From assembly GCA_029204225.1 (NCBI GenBank), contig CM055102.1:11545245-11609244 (forward strand): a stretch of 64,000 nt of DNA, in the 5' to 3' direction. Source of the DNA: Diphasiastrum complanatum. Lineage: Eukaryota; Streptophyta; Lycopodiopsida; Lycopodiales; Lycopodiaceae. Numbering within the stretch: the stretch's first letter is position 1; the number at the start of each line of letters is the position of its first letter. Below the pieces are notes generated by a model. The model searched no databases and was not told the origin of the DNA. It was given only the letters and a program-made list of their open reading frames with translations. The position numbers were made by a program, and so were the translations under genes. Below are positions 1 to 10,859 of this stretch, one piece after another.

Positions 1-620
1 TGACGAAAATCAATCTGCTGGGTTGAATTCGAAAAAATTCAATTCCGAGACAATAGTGGGCTGGACCCATATCAATTACTTTGTACTCTTGGGCCAGCAT
101 GCATTTCGTATCCTTCATCAGATTCAGATTGTTACTGAATAATAATGTGTCATCTACGTAGAGAGTGATGATGATGCAGAAATTAGATACAGACTTGAAG
201 TAGACATTCGAGTTGACCGAGTTTAGAATGAAACCATTCTCGATTAGAAAGCGTTGATTTTTTGGAACCAGGGTCTGGGTGATTGTTTCAGCCTGTAGAG
301 ATCCTTGTGGATTTTGCATACCAAGTGATGCTACTTACCCTTCAATTCGTATCCCTCTGGATGTGACAGATAAATTTCCTCTTTGATGGTTCCATTGAGG
401 AAAGCGGTACGGATATCCATTTAATAGACTTCGAGATCTGTGTGGCTGCAAAGGAGAGTAGATTCGAATCGAAGCATACTTTACAACTAGGTTGAAGGTT
501 TCAAAATAGTCCAGATCTGGAATATGGGAATAGCCTTTGGCAACCAGCCTGACTTTGTATCGATTTAGCTTTCCTTCAGTATCATACTTCGCTTGAATAT
601 CCATTTACATGGAATTGGAT
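1..620 (-). pseudogene. copia B reverse transcriptase (RVT_2) fragment
   Basis: The minus strand encodes the start of a copia RT, with the motif RYKVRLVAKGYS near 550 and then a PEGYELKG-like stretch near 340. After a poorly aligning stretch it resumes with SNVYFKSV and the catalytic YVDD motif around 148-165, followed by a DMGPAHYCLGIEF-like segment near 70-100. At least one frameshift separates the first and second halves. RT copies the element RNA into DNA; this copy cannot make a full enzyme. Confidence 0.8.
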
Positions 621-789
621 TTAGGTCCTTTGGCAGTTGAGTTATTGTATATGTTTGATTTTCTATTAGAGAATCGAATTCGATGTCCATTGCTGCTTTC
701 CAATGTCAGCATCAGGTGTAGACATTGCCTCTGAAACTGTGTTCAGTTCTTGCACAAAGTAGCAGGCTGCATCATCCATAGATCGGGAT

Positions 790-1920
790 GGAGGCTATTT
801 GGATCGGTTCAATCTTCTGGGTTGAACTTCGACCCACTGATGTGATTCGACCCCTTGAGGTTCTGACTCATTTTCGGAGTCAGTATGGATTTTCTGCAGT
901 TGAAAACCTAGATCAGAATTTGGTTGTTCGCTCCTTGGGTCAGATTTTTCTTCAGCTTTTTCCTTGTGGTCGAAGAATTTGTCTTTCACAAAAATGACAT
1001 CTCTACTCTTGAATGCTTTTTGGGTGTCCAAATTGTAGAGTTTGTATGCCTTGTGGTTTGCAGAATAGCCGATGAAAATCATTTTTCTGCTTTTGTTGTC
1101 CAGTTTCTTTCTTAGATCTTCATGGATCTGAGCGTAAGCTATGCATCCAAACACTCAAATATTTTTGAGTGATGGTTTTGATGCTATCCACACCTCATAA
1201 GGTGTCTTGCCATTCAGGACCTTTGTAATGGATTGATTTTGAAGATAGACTGTTGTAGTAACAGCTTCTGCCCAAAATTTCTTTGAAAGAGAGACATGGG
1301 CTAGCATGCTCTTGGCACTTTCAATGAGTGTCCAATTCTTCCTTTCGGCTACACCATTGGACTGAGGTGAGTAGCTTGTCGTGTCCTGTTGATGTATTTC
1401 GTTGGCCTTGCAGGACTCCTTGAATTATGTGGAGATATACTCTCCCCCTCCATCTATGCGTAGAGCTTTCATTTTCCTCTGGGTTCGATTTTCAATAGAG
1501 GCCTTGAACTACTTGAAGGACTTGAAGGTTTCAGATTTGTTCTTCAGAAAATAAGTTGCAGTCCTTTGAGAGAAGTCATCGATGAAGGTTAGGAAATAGA
1601 GAGCTCCCCCTATCGAAGCAGTCTACATTGGGCCACAAATGTCACTATGTACAAGATCAAACAAACCTTTGGAAGTATGAACTGAATCAGAAATAAAAGG
1701 ACTTCTAGCATGCTTTTTGATAATACAGCTTTCACATGGAGAAGTTGGTTTGCTAACATAAGGAAGATCTTGTACTAGATTATGAGTCGACATTTGCTGA
1801 ATACTATTGAAGTTAAGATCTGAAATGCGAAAGCATATCAATTGATTCATAAGTGGATGTATGAAGAGCTTAACTATTAGAAGAATAGCAGTGACTGAGT
1901 TTGTAAAGATAGCCACTTCT
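790..1920 (-). pseudogene. copia B integrase (core plus C-terminal part)
   Basis: Catalytic motifs of a DDE integrase are seen in order on the minus strand: HSDICGPM near 1625-1660 (first D), RIDGGGEY near 1440-1465 (second D) and VAERKN near 1335-1360 (E). Upstream is the pre-integrase zinc region with CESCIIKKH (about 1720). Downstream lies the copia-type C-terminal segment beginning MFGCIAYAQIH (795-1154), with the usual IGYSANHKAYKLYN motif. In-frame stops occur between the motifs. All three catalytic residues survive although the frame is broken. Confidence 0.8.
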
Positions 1921-1924
1921 TCTC

Positions 1925-2335
1925 CCGAAAGCTAGAATTTTTTGGGATTTGTCAAGAATTGTGCAACTGTCTATATCAAATTCGACCCTCCATCCTGAAT
2001 AAGTAATTCTGCTTACTGAGAGCAGATTTTTGGTTAGATTTGGAACGTGGAGAACGTAAGACTACAACTTGACTTCACCTTTTTGGAATTCGACCCTGAC
2101 TGTTCCTTTACCCTCGATCAAATGAGATGAGTTGTTTCTAAGTTGCACAATTCAAGAGTGGGTGAATGATTAGTCACAATGATGAGTCATATGTTGTGTT
2201 GCTCCAAAATCTAGATACCAGAAATCGATATCTTGTTCTTCTTTGACATTGGTCACAAAAGCTGCTTCATCTTTCTCTTGTTGCTTGATCGAGTGACTGG
2301 TCGTAGCACTATGTGCTTGTTGTTGGAACTACTTC
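1925..2335 (-). pseudogene. copia B aspartic protease region
   Basis: The minus strand reads DFWYLDFGATQHMTHHCD around 2175-2230 and then LHVPNLTKNLLSVS near 2020-2060, the usual arrangement of a copia protease followed by its hydrophobic core. The expected active-site DSGA reads DFGA, so the catalytic triplet is altered. Stops are present. Polyprotein processing by this copy would be abolished. Confidence 0.65.
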
Positions 2336-2339
2336 TTCT

Positions 2340-3490
2340 TTTCGTTGTTGTACTTTAAAGTTCAGCAGTTCTTGATTTCGTGACTTGTCCTCTTATAGTA
2401 TCTACAGAATAATTTCTACACTATCCGGAATGATGAAGAGTTTGAATTTGATCCTGATTCAAAATTTGATCCAGTCTGCATATTGCTCTTCTTGTCAAGA
2501 TAAGTTGATTGTGTGGATCTCTTGGATCTGAACTTTTGATTTCTTTTTGAATACATAGCTCGAGGATCCGATCTTGAGCCTGTGGAGGATGCAGTTCTTC
2601 TGATCTCCTCTTGTAGAAGCATCGAAAATTATTCTTAATAGAGTGAGATGCTTTCGAGTTGAAATTGCCATGACCCAATTCTTGTAGGCTTCAGGTAGAC
2701 TCGATAATAGAGTCATAACAGCATCAGAATCTTCTATGATTGAGCCTATTGCAGTCATCTGCTCCATAAGGTTTTTGAAAGTGTTGAGATGACTCAAAAC
2801 ACTATCTGCGTTAGACATTGGAACCATCAGAGTTGATCTTCTTTTTGAAGATTCACTTGTTGTCGATAACTCTCTTGAAGGTGGGGAAGTCGAGCAGTCC
2901 AATCAGTGGATTAGGACCAGCTGGCCTCACCATGAGGCAAGTCGATGGGACACGTGTCTCGTCAACGATGACTTGGGCCATGCATGGGTTGCCAAAGAAG
3001 AAACTATATGATAGTGCACTTTTTTTTTTTTTTGAAAATACAGTTGCCATGTGAGCTTTGTGTGGGAGAGTGTTATATGTGTGGATGTTAATGTGTTTCA
3101 TGATCTATGTTTTAAGCGAATTTTCACTGAGACTATATAGATCCAATGAATTTCTTCCTCAAATGAAGTTTGGAGGTGACGTCCCTGATATCGTAGAGAG
3201 TTGCTAGGATGTCCCAAGCATCCCTAGTAGTCTGAGCAGTATGTATATGGATGATCTGGGTATCTTTGATATTGAGAGTGATCATGGCAAATGCCTTTCC
3301 ATCTCTTAGTCTCCATTCGGTGATGATGGATGCATCACCTTCTTGTTTGAGTTCCGTGCCATCAACGTCCCACAGTTCTTTGGCTAGTAGTATGACCTTC
3401 ATCTTGAACTTCTAGAGATGGTAGTTATCTCCATCGAGTTTGTCAATCAGAGATGAACTAGAAGACGGATCTGGGTTGAGCGAGATCATT
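2340..3490 (-). pseudogene. copia B gag
   Basis: A start codon at 3490 (minus) opens a frame reading LIDKLDGDNYHL, then ELWDVDGTE, then AWDILATLY, all typical of copia gag (UBN2-like). The gag core resumes at about 2700-2890 with LLSSLPEAYKNWV. A degenerate knuckle, CRYYKRTSHEIKNC (second Cys replaced by Tyr), lies near 2362-2405. About 230 bp between 2890 and 3130, including a T tract, do not fit gag and may be a small insertion. Several stops interrupt the frame. Confidence 0.7.
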
Positions 3491-3598
3491 GGTAGAAGCA
3501 ATGATATCGATATGCTGTTGGCTGCGCACTTGCTAGAACAATGTCTTGATAGAAACAAGACTGATAATCTGCAATAGAAATGCAGATTACTGAATTGC

Positions 3599-3612
3599 CC
3601 ACTCTGATATCA
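3599..3612 (-). other. copia B primer binding site
   Basis: The minus strand reads CATGATATCAGAG immediately inside the LTR. It is close to the initiator-Met tRNA-complementary site (TGGTATCAGAGC) used by most plant copia elements, with one or two substitutions. Its position next to the LTR edge supports the call. Confidence 0.65.
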
Positions 3613-4312
3613 TGTCGTAAATCGAAAGATTTAGATGATATTGAATTAGTAGAGGATTGATAGAAACAGAACTTTGATATCAGATCGTGATGACTGGTAG
3701 CGGAAGCTTGAGTGCGAGTGTGTGTTGGATCGGAGGCGCCAGAGTTAGCAACAAAAATGTGCAAGATGAATGAATTAGATAAAGTGCAAATGAACAATAC
3801 AATAGTTAGACAAAAATTGCAATCTGATTAATATCAACGATGAGTACAATGGCTTGAAGTGATAACTTTAGCTTGTTCATTGTGAGCGTGATAACTTTGG
3901 CTGGTCAAAATTCTTATTTATTATGTATATATATCTTGTTACAAGTATCTTCTACTTGCCAAAAATATCTTACAAGCATTAAATGCTATATGCTATATTT
4001 ATTACAACCACTTGTGGCTGTGAGTGTATGTACAAAGTAGGTAACCGCCATTTGGGATATTTTGAAGTCAGGTAAGTCTAGTTGATTTAGGGTTGATGAA
4101 GTCAGTTTGTTACTGGAGCGAAAATCTCGAAAAATCTGAAGGTGCGAAAATCCTGAAGGTGCCTTTAAAAAAATGGTGAAAAAATGTGAAGGTATGAAAA
4201 ATGCGAAGGTCCGACAAAATGTGAAGGTTCGACAAAAGGGAGTCGGATTTAGGCAAGTTTTTAGGATGCTCATTATTTGAATGGTTTTAAGACTGAGCAT
4301 TAAAATCCAACA
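3613..4312 (-). repeat. copia B 5' LTR (about 700 bp)
   Basis: In plus orientation the block starts TGTCG at 3613 and ends AATCCAACA at 4312, so on the element strand it begins TGTTGGATTT and ends in CA. The inner edge touches the primer binding site. Near the outer end are several short GAAGGTNCGANAAAA-like direct repeats (about 4110-4240). The 5 bp after it are AATTA; the partner target-site copy would lie outside the window. Confidence 0.7.
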
Positions 4313-4414
4313 AATTATGTGCATTGTGTTGCATCTGGATCACTGATCCGGGCAAATATGAGCTTGCTGACTTGTTAATCTACTAAGTGCTTTGCTCAAC
4401 GTGCTAATCTACTA

Positions 4415-5343
4415 CATGCTCTGCTGCTCTCAACGTCTTGGCTATCTACTACGTTGCATTACTCCTTCACCTGACATATTATCCTTACTTCAAGATTTTG
4501 ATGATACTTTACTGGGCGTATTTGGTCGCCTTTTGGGGCAGGAGCCTTCGACACTTGTGAAGATCAGTTTTCTAAGTGGCAAATTTCTCTTCCTGCCTCC
4601 TCTGGTGGTGTTGGCCTACTGCTTGCATTGCACCGACTGCTTTTCTCAGAAGTTGGGCTCTTGTTGCCTCTGCACTAGTTTTCAGGTTTCAGTTGGGTAA
4701 CCAGCCTCTTCTTATGCGGTGCCCCTCAGATGGAGAACATATTGTTTCACATGATTCCATTCATGATGCCCTTGATGCTATTGCTCATGATAGTGCTTTT
4801 CATATTGTTCGAGAACAAACACACATTTTACCAGGGCCTTCTTGATAATCTTCTCGACGTCGAGTTGACATTGTTCTCTCGTGTGAGGGAATTCCTACTC
4901 TAGGAGATGTTGTCATTGCTGATCCCTCTCGTTTTGACCTCCTTCGTTGTTCTTCCACCACGCAAGGGGCCGTTGCATCTCACGCAGCTCAAGAAAAGGA
5001 GCGAGATTATAATAATCGTGCACCCGGTGAAGATTTTGTGCACCCGGTGAAGATTTCATCCCCTTTGCCTTGGAAACATATGGCTGTTTTCACAAGAAAT
5101 TTAATGATTTTTTGTTTTTATGTGCGGAGCTTATGGTGAAACGCCAGGGACAAAACATTACCTTACCATCCGTCCTTGTTTCTTTCTACCGTCAACGTAT
5201 TTCTATTGCATTACAATGTTTACAGGCGCTTTCAATTCTTCGACGGGCTCAGTTTGCAGGAGCGTCTGCTTCAAAGCTTCTTGCATTACCTAGTGAATCA
5301 ATTTTAGTTAATGATTTACATCAAGCAGTTGGTTTGAGTAATT
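4415..5343 (+). pseudogene. LINE-type reverse-transcriptase ORF, C-terminal fragment
   Basis: The plus strand reads QRLGYLLRCITPSPD then DFDDTLLGVFGRLLGQ. After a frame shift it continues with WQISLPASSGGVGLLLALHR, resembling the SLP-GGLGL segment at the end of non-LTR RTs. Downstream is a region containing HIVSHDSIHDAL, RRVDIVLSCEGI, DVVIADPSRFDLL and, after a further frame shift, ETYGCFHKKFNDF and FYRQRISIALQ. That C-terminal arrangement is known to me from plant RT-associated proteins of uncharacterised function. A 20-bp tandem duplication near 5020-5060 breaks the frame. The RT fingers and endonuclease are absent. Confidence 0.55.
5019..5060 (+). repeat. 20-bp tandem microduplication in the LINE ORF
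   Basis: The unit GTGCACCCGGTGAAGATTTT occurs twice back to back, the second copy differing at its last base. Its length is not a multiple of three, so it shifts the reading frame exactly where the protein motif changes frame. Confidence 0.85.
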
Positions 5344-5345
5344 AG

Positions 5346-5632
5346 CTTACTATTTTAAGTTTTATTAAGCTTTTGATTAGCTTGATTCATTTTTGCCATT
5401 CTACGGTATTATTTTATATACTTTAATCTTTTTGTATGATCATGGGTTTTCCCAGGGATAATTATTAATCTACTGATTCCTTATAAACATCGTGGCAAAC
5501 CCGACCTTGCTTGCTCAGCAGCATGTAATCTAGTGATTGTTTACAAACCCCATTCACCCCCTCATGGGATTGAGAGAGTGAATGGATTGCATGGAAGATA
5601 TGCAAATGACCCATTTCACCCCCTTTTCACAT
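5346..5632. other. Intergenic DNA between LINE fragment and tRNA-like insertion
   Basis: AT-rich sequence with no recognisable coding potential. It probably contains the LINE 3' end and part of the DPH4 upstream region. No clear TATA box was identified. Confidence 0.5.
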
Positions 5633-5747
5633 CATTTTTAGGGTTACAGTACCCAACGGGGTTGGCTCAGTTGGTTGGCTTGGCATGAAACTTTGGTCCC
5701 AGGTTCGAGCCTCCCCTTGGAAACCGAGAAGCATTTTTAGGGTTACA
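5633..5747 (+). mobile_element. tRNA-derived short insertion (SINE or tRNA retropseudogene) with 16-bp target duplications
   Basis: An 83-bp segment (5649-5731) is flanked by perfect 16-bp direct repeats, CATTTTTAGGGTTACA at 5633-5648 and 5732-5747. Inside are an A-box match TGGCTCAGTTG (5663-5673) and a B-box-like GGTTCGAGCC (5702-5711), at spacing typical of a tRNA-type RNA polymerase III promoter. The first part resembles a tRNA D-arm. There is no poly(A) tail, and a complete tRNA cloverleaf with acceptor stem is not convincing, so a functional tRNA gene is unlikely. It sits about 80 bp upstream of the DPH4 start codon. Confidence 0.65.
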
Positions 5748-5826
5748 AGATCACCACATTTTAGGGTTTACCGATGGATCGGAAGTAGAAGTGCTTGATT
5801 ATCGATCGGCGATGGAGTGATCGACA

Positions 5827-6702
5827 ATGGACGAGAGCGTTTGCTGGGGAGCGACCGCAGGCTCATCACACTACGACGCATTGGGAGTGCCAGAGGATGC
5901 CTCTTACAGCCACATCCGAAGCAGTTATCGAGCAGCAATCCTTTCTCTCCATCCCGATAAAATTACATTACACACTAGGCTTCAACACTTTGCCCAAGAT
6001 GCCGATGTGTTCGTTGCAAGGGATAGCCTCCGTAACGATCCTGAGAGCTTTCCTTGCGAGTTAGATGATGCAAATTGCGATTCTGGTGACTTTGGCGGGG
6101 ACGATAAGCGTTCTAGGTTTTCCAGGGTTCAAGACGCATGGCAAGTTCTGAGGCATGCAGAATCTCGTGCCTCATATGACGCTTTTCTGGCAGCTAGGCG
6201 TGCCACTTTGAATGAGCCTGTAGTTATTGGGGACGTTGTTGACTTGGAAGAAATGGATGTTTCCCTGCTGGATTGTGAAGGAGAATCGGAATTTTCCTAT
6301 TTGTGCAGATGTGGAGACTATTTTGTTATTGATGAGAAAGCGCTTAAGAAGCTTGGATTGGTAGCCGTTCAGGCTTCAGATGCCATTTTGTCTGGACAAT
6401 CAAATATTGAATCTGAAAACGAGGGATTATCCATCAGCAGTGGTTTTTCACTATCACAAGAAAATTTAGGGCAACAATATGCCTTTGAAAAGCCTGTTCA
6501 GGGACCTACCACTGGAGATGAGGAAAGGATACATACTCTGGCCAAAGAGAGGATGCATTTTCAGGGTTCTGTTGCAAGCAAAGTTTTGATCAAAACGACG
6601 ACCCAGACTTGTAGAGAACTCAAATCAGTCCTAGTACCATGCGGGTCATGTTCTTTGCACCTTCAAGTGCAGTTTTGGGCTTTAAGCTCAGGGAATCAGT
6701 AA
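5827..6702 (+). CDS. DPH4: Diphthamide biosynthesis protein 4 (DPH4/DNAJC24-like J-protein)
   Basis: A 291-residue protein with an N-terminal J domain (about 15-120), including YDALGV, the Hsp70-contacting HPD motif at 42-44 and the late helix motif VQDAWQVLRH at 101-110. A CSL zinc-binding region follows, with CRCG (Cys160, Cys162) and PCGSCSL (Cys272, Cys275). DPH4 family proteins are small cytosolic J-proteins that bind iron or zinc and support the first step of diphthamide formation on eEF2. Two features are odd: the J domain has an acidic insertion (about 70-95), and the two Cys pairs are about 110 residues apart instead of a few tens. I chose the 5827 start because it directly precedes the J domain. 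A tiny ATG-GAG-TGA upstream ORF at 5812 precedes it. It appears intronless. Unspliced or alternatively spliced sequence in the insertion cannot be excluded. Confidence 0.8.
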   Translation: MDESVCWGATAGSSHYDALGVPEDASYSHIRSSYRAAILSLHPDKITLHTRLQHFAQDADVFVARDSLRNDPESFPCELDDANCDSGDFGGDDKRSRFSRVQDAWQVLRHAESRASYDAFLAARRATLNEPVVIGDVVDLEEMDVSLLDCEGESEFSYLCRCGDYFVIDEKALKKLGLVAVQASDAILSGQSNIESENEGLSISSGFSLSQENLGQQYAFEKPVQGPTTGDEERIHTLAKERMHFQGSVASKVLIKTTTQTCRELKSVLVPCGSCSLHLQVQFWALSSGNQ

Positions 6703-9480
6703 CCAGATGGCGTTGTTAGCCAATGTGCAACTATTTAGGTCAGCTTTCATCTATTGAACTCCCATTGTAATTACACTAACACAGTTTGCACGTTGCTTAG
6801 CACTCCATTGCTTATAGACATATATCCATCCATGTCCATCAGAATTATAAACACGATGTGTTCTTTGTTCACCATCTCATTGCTTAATTTTTTTTCCAAA
6901 AAATAAAACCTAAAGAGTAGTACGCACTAAAAAAAAACAACCTACTTCTATGAGCACTTTTTGTATAGATGGAGGATGTACTTTTGGCCTCAGATGCAAC
7001 AACACTGGTCTGAAAGCTGAAACAGGGAGCACTATGTTGATCAGCTAGTGCTTTATCCTCGTTTGCTGGAAGGTTGCATGCTTATGATCTGGAATGCGAT
7101 CCTCTCAGATCACGTTCCAAAAATTAGGGTTTGGGTTTTCCAGGATGCCTAGAAAAAATAATTTCAATCTAAACTTTTTATGGTTTTCCTTTAAATTTTT
7201 TAGGGGAACTGTATAAAAGGGTGAAAGGATGCTTCTTTATTAGCAGTAGACTGTTAAACAAGTGCATATTGAGGGAAGCCTTTCTGAAATTGTGAGCTGT
7301 TGCGAGTAATTATCATTCTTAAGGCTAGTTGGGTCCCAAACTCATGGATGATGAGTAAGGACAAAGATGAACTTGTGAAAGACAACTTAATGGCTTGCTT
7401 CACATATAAACTATCAATGATATATGAATATTGACATGGAGAAATGATCTATTTATTTTCTCTGGAACTTGGATCAAACAGGTGCTTGAAATTCAGCCAT
7501 ACATTCTCGACTGCAGCCCCGAAAATAGATCTATGAAGGCCTATAGACTCATGCTATTAGCGACCAATTTACCTTCATTTGTTTGGGTAGAGTAAGCTTG
7601 TAACGTCGATTGTTTTCACTCCAGTATGTTTTGGTTTACAATGCATCTGTGTCTGTAATTGACCGGATCATTATAGCTTTGTGCCATGTTACTTTTGCCT
7701 CTTTCTAGTTTATTAGTATGATGTTCTTCTGATGCATTGATTGATCATTTTTTAGTTCAATTAACACCAACTATACTATTAGAAAAAATTCAGCCATTAG
7801 TTTTTTTTTTCTTTCAGTCTGGGTTTTTTCGATTGTGAATTGCGGACGTTCCAGAACAATTTTGTAGCAGTTCGCGATTTGCTGCAATTGTGGTTGTGGT
7901 TGAATCAGTCTTCAACCCAACCGTTTAATTGGTGTTGACTTTACACTCCATGCATATGCAATTGTTCAAACAATAAACTTTTTTCTATAGTTTGATCGAT
8001 GCTTTAGAAACCTTTTTGATATGCAAGCAATGTGACTCAATTTTTAGGGGATTCAAAGACATTGACTATATAGTTTGCTTAGATCTCACGGTTCAGTGCT
8101 TATTTCAAAATGGAATGGGTGACTATGGCTGGTATGAAAATTCTTTTGAGAAACGAGTGACTATGGTTGGTATCAAAATTCTTTTGTGACGTCATTATAA
8201 TTCCATGTCATTGAAGTGCTAATGTTTTGAAATGTCGTTCCTTTTTGGAACGAGTAACTATGTTTGGTATGAAATTTTTTTGAGATGTCATAAAAACTCC
8301 ATATCATTGAAGTGCTTGCTTTTTGAATATTTTGCTTTTTGATAAGTTGTCTTGCTTGTCTAGTATCTGAGCATATCTTTTTTTAGCATAACATTAATTG
8401 CTAGTATCTACATATCCACTCCCAACTTATCAATATTGATATCATTATTGTAGTGAATTGGGAGTTTATTCGAAAGAGGAAGCTTTCTTAAAATGAGCAT
8501 GGAGAAAAGCGTACATTGTGGAGAAATGAGAAACATGACGACAAAGATGAGTGGCTAAACAATTATGGACTTGACTCATTACATTCGTCGCGTCCTTTAT
8601 TAGTTGTTATGCATAAGCAAGCCCCTGGGCTCTTTTTATTCATGTACTGGCCTTTGGCCCCATTTATTCATTGATTAGATACTTGGCCATATGATATTGG
8701 TGTGGGGGTCTTCTTTTAGGAGGGCACATTATTTTTTCTTCCCATCCATTTTGATGAGGTTCACTGACATTATCTTATCCTTGGAAGGCTCCATGAAGGT
8801 TCCATTTTAGGGGCTCCTTGTGGGTATAAGTAGGACCTATTGTCACTTATTTCACAGCTGATGATGTTGATCTATTTCTTTAGTCTCCTTAAGCATTCTC
8901 TTTGCCGCTTTCTTGGGTTTGTTCTTGCTTATGTGCTATTTTTTAGCATAGTTATTGATCTGCTGTAAATATGTTCGTAACTTGAGCACTATCCTTGGCG
9001 GAAGCACTTCCGCTTAACTTGGCGGTTAGAAAAACAAAAGGGCAGGTTATTTTTGGCAGCTATTTTAGTGCCCACTATTTTTTCTCCCAACTATTTTGGC
9101 AGATTTTCTAAGTATTATCTATTGCGGTTTCTAGTGCTTTATTTAAAAGAGGTTTCGACACTTTTTCAACAACATTTTTTTCTTGGAGGGCGCCCATCTA
9201 CAGATTGGATTTCTAACGTACGGATCTACATTTTGCAGGTCTTACGTCATTGATTAGAGGAGGATCACGCCCACTCAACCAGTTGTCGCCATCTTGCTGC
9301 CCATTTTGCACGATTTTTGCATAGAAGTCCGTTGCCCATTTCCAGCCAATATATTGTCCATTTAGTTGCTGTTCATCATTCCTTTTACGCCTATTTTTTG
9401 TCTCCACTCTTCGAGCTGTCCATTTTCCATTTCTAGCTATTTTACCTTGCTGATTTTGCACATTTTACTAGCAGTAAGAT
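6703..9480. other. Gene-free AT-rich region downstream of DPH4
   Basis: Contains the presumed DPH4 3' UTR and then AT-rich DNA. Short open frames (for example 7992-8189 and 9053-9253) show no family resemblance. The only structure noticed is a set of imperfect direct repeats at 8117-8320. Confidence 0.55.
8117..8320. repeat. Three imperfect direct repeats
   Basis: A core of the form GAGTGACTATGGTTGGTAT followed by AAAATTCTTTTG recurs three times, at about 8117, 8154 and 8240. The last two copies also share a following stretch with TCCATNTCATTGAAGTGCT. Function unknown. Confidence 0.6.
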
Positions 9481-9489
9481 CAAAATGGG

Positions 9490-10420
9490 AAAAAAGAGAT
9501 GGTCCGAGACTATATGGAACGTATCAAACATCTCAAATTGGAATGCGAATTTGATCTTATTACTAATGAGGCCATGATTATGTGATTTTTAGCTGGATTG
9601 CCAAAGCGAGTCAGGCGTGAGCTCAAATGTCGAGAAGATTATCTGACATTGCAACATGCAATGAATGGATGATACAATACGTGAAGAGGATGAGGACTCA
9701 GATGATGAGCCACACATTAGAATGTTGCCTTATACAGCAGAGTAAACTACCACAACATCTATGACTATGGCTTCTACGAATATCAATGCAACTGTTGAAA
9801 AAGTGATGGACGAGTTCGAGAGACTTGTTAAAAAACAGCAGATGTAAATAGACAATATGCAGGCTGAGTTTGAACTAAAGATAAAAGCATCAGAAGACTA
9901 GAGAGCTCAACTTACTAAAACTCGCGACAAAGCAACATGTCATACCTTTCCTACAAGGGAAAATGTTAATCATACCATGAACGAGTGTCTAACAATGAAA
10001 CGACAAACGACTGATACTTGTTGTCATTTGTGCAATTCTAATGGACATGAAATACCATTTTGTTCATTTAATCCCATGATTATCCAACAAAAATATCATA
10101 AGTATGGTTATTATGAAGGACTAAAATGGAAAACTCCAGATGGTAAGGTGCATGGACTTGGTTATTCGTAACAATTAGCTTTACCTGCTTTGCCAGTATA
10201 GCAAGCACCTCAAGCCAATATGATGGAACAGAAGTTTCATCGAGCCAAGATCAGTGGAATTATGTTCCAAAGCAAAATCCTATACCACCTGAGCAATACA
10301 CAATCTATGCTGCTACGCAATAACTACAGTCTAGACAATGGGCAAGAGCATCTCTCGGATGCTTCAGGTGTGGAGAAAATCATTGTATAACAAAAACAAA
10401 GGCAAGTTCATTCCATTTTG
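9490..10420 (+). pseudogene. gypsy B gag with CCHC-type knuckles
   Basis: After a stop-interrupted N-terminal part, the plus strand reads RDYMERIKHLKLECEFD and FLAGLPKRVRREL near 9500-9640, the typical retrotransposon gag core. A coiled-coil-like stretch (about 9790-9920) leads to a Cys/His cluster with CCHLCNSNGHEIPFC (about 10018-10062), then CFRCGENH near 10365. Stops occur throughout. Gag would form the particle and bind RNA. Confidence 0.7.
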
Positions 10421-10859
10421 TCATGAATGTGGATATTGACATTGCTATAAGGACAGTCCAACCATACCAAAAGTACCACCTACAACTGTTCCAGTGAACA
10501 TGATTTTTATCAAACCAAGACCAACAGTTCCACCAGTTATGAATCTTCCTATGCCAGTTATGCAAATGAATCTACTTGATCCTTTACAAAGATCTCATCA
10601 AGTAACTAATGTGAATACTCAGTTACGTCAATACGAAGAACCATTCAAGATGACAGAATCAGAGATCCCTACAAATAGAGCTGATTGTGAATATGCTTCC
10701 AAGCAAAATGGATATCACTTAGGGTGAGTTATTGCGATACCTCATGCCAAGGACGTACTATTAGATCGATTGACCAAAATCAAGACCAAAATCCAACGTG
10801 AACCGTTATATTGTGGGATTCGAAGAGTCAAATAAAGTTCTCAATGTAGGAGCTGCATG

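Larger units (their letters stand above)
1..4312 (-). mobile_element. Ty1/copia retrotransposon 'copia B', 3' part outside the window
   Basis: Reading the minus strand from the right, the order is LTR, primer binding site, gag, zinc knuckle, protease, integrase, reverse transcriptase, which is the Ty1/copia order. The reverse transcriptase runs off the left edge, so RNase H and the 3' LTR are not seen. The frame is broken by many stops and shifts, so the copy is dead. The LINE fragment begins about 100 bp to its right. Domain calls rest on recognisable motifs; the element family name is not known. Confidence 0.85.

Noticed and set aside
5649-5731. Functional tRNA gene
   Set aside because: A-box and B-box-like sequences are present but no convincing acceptor stem pairing or anticodon loop was found, and the flanking 16-bp repeats fit an insertion.
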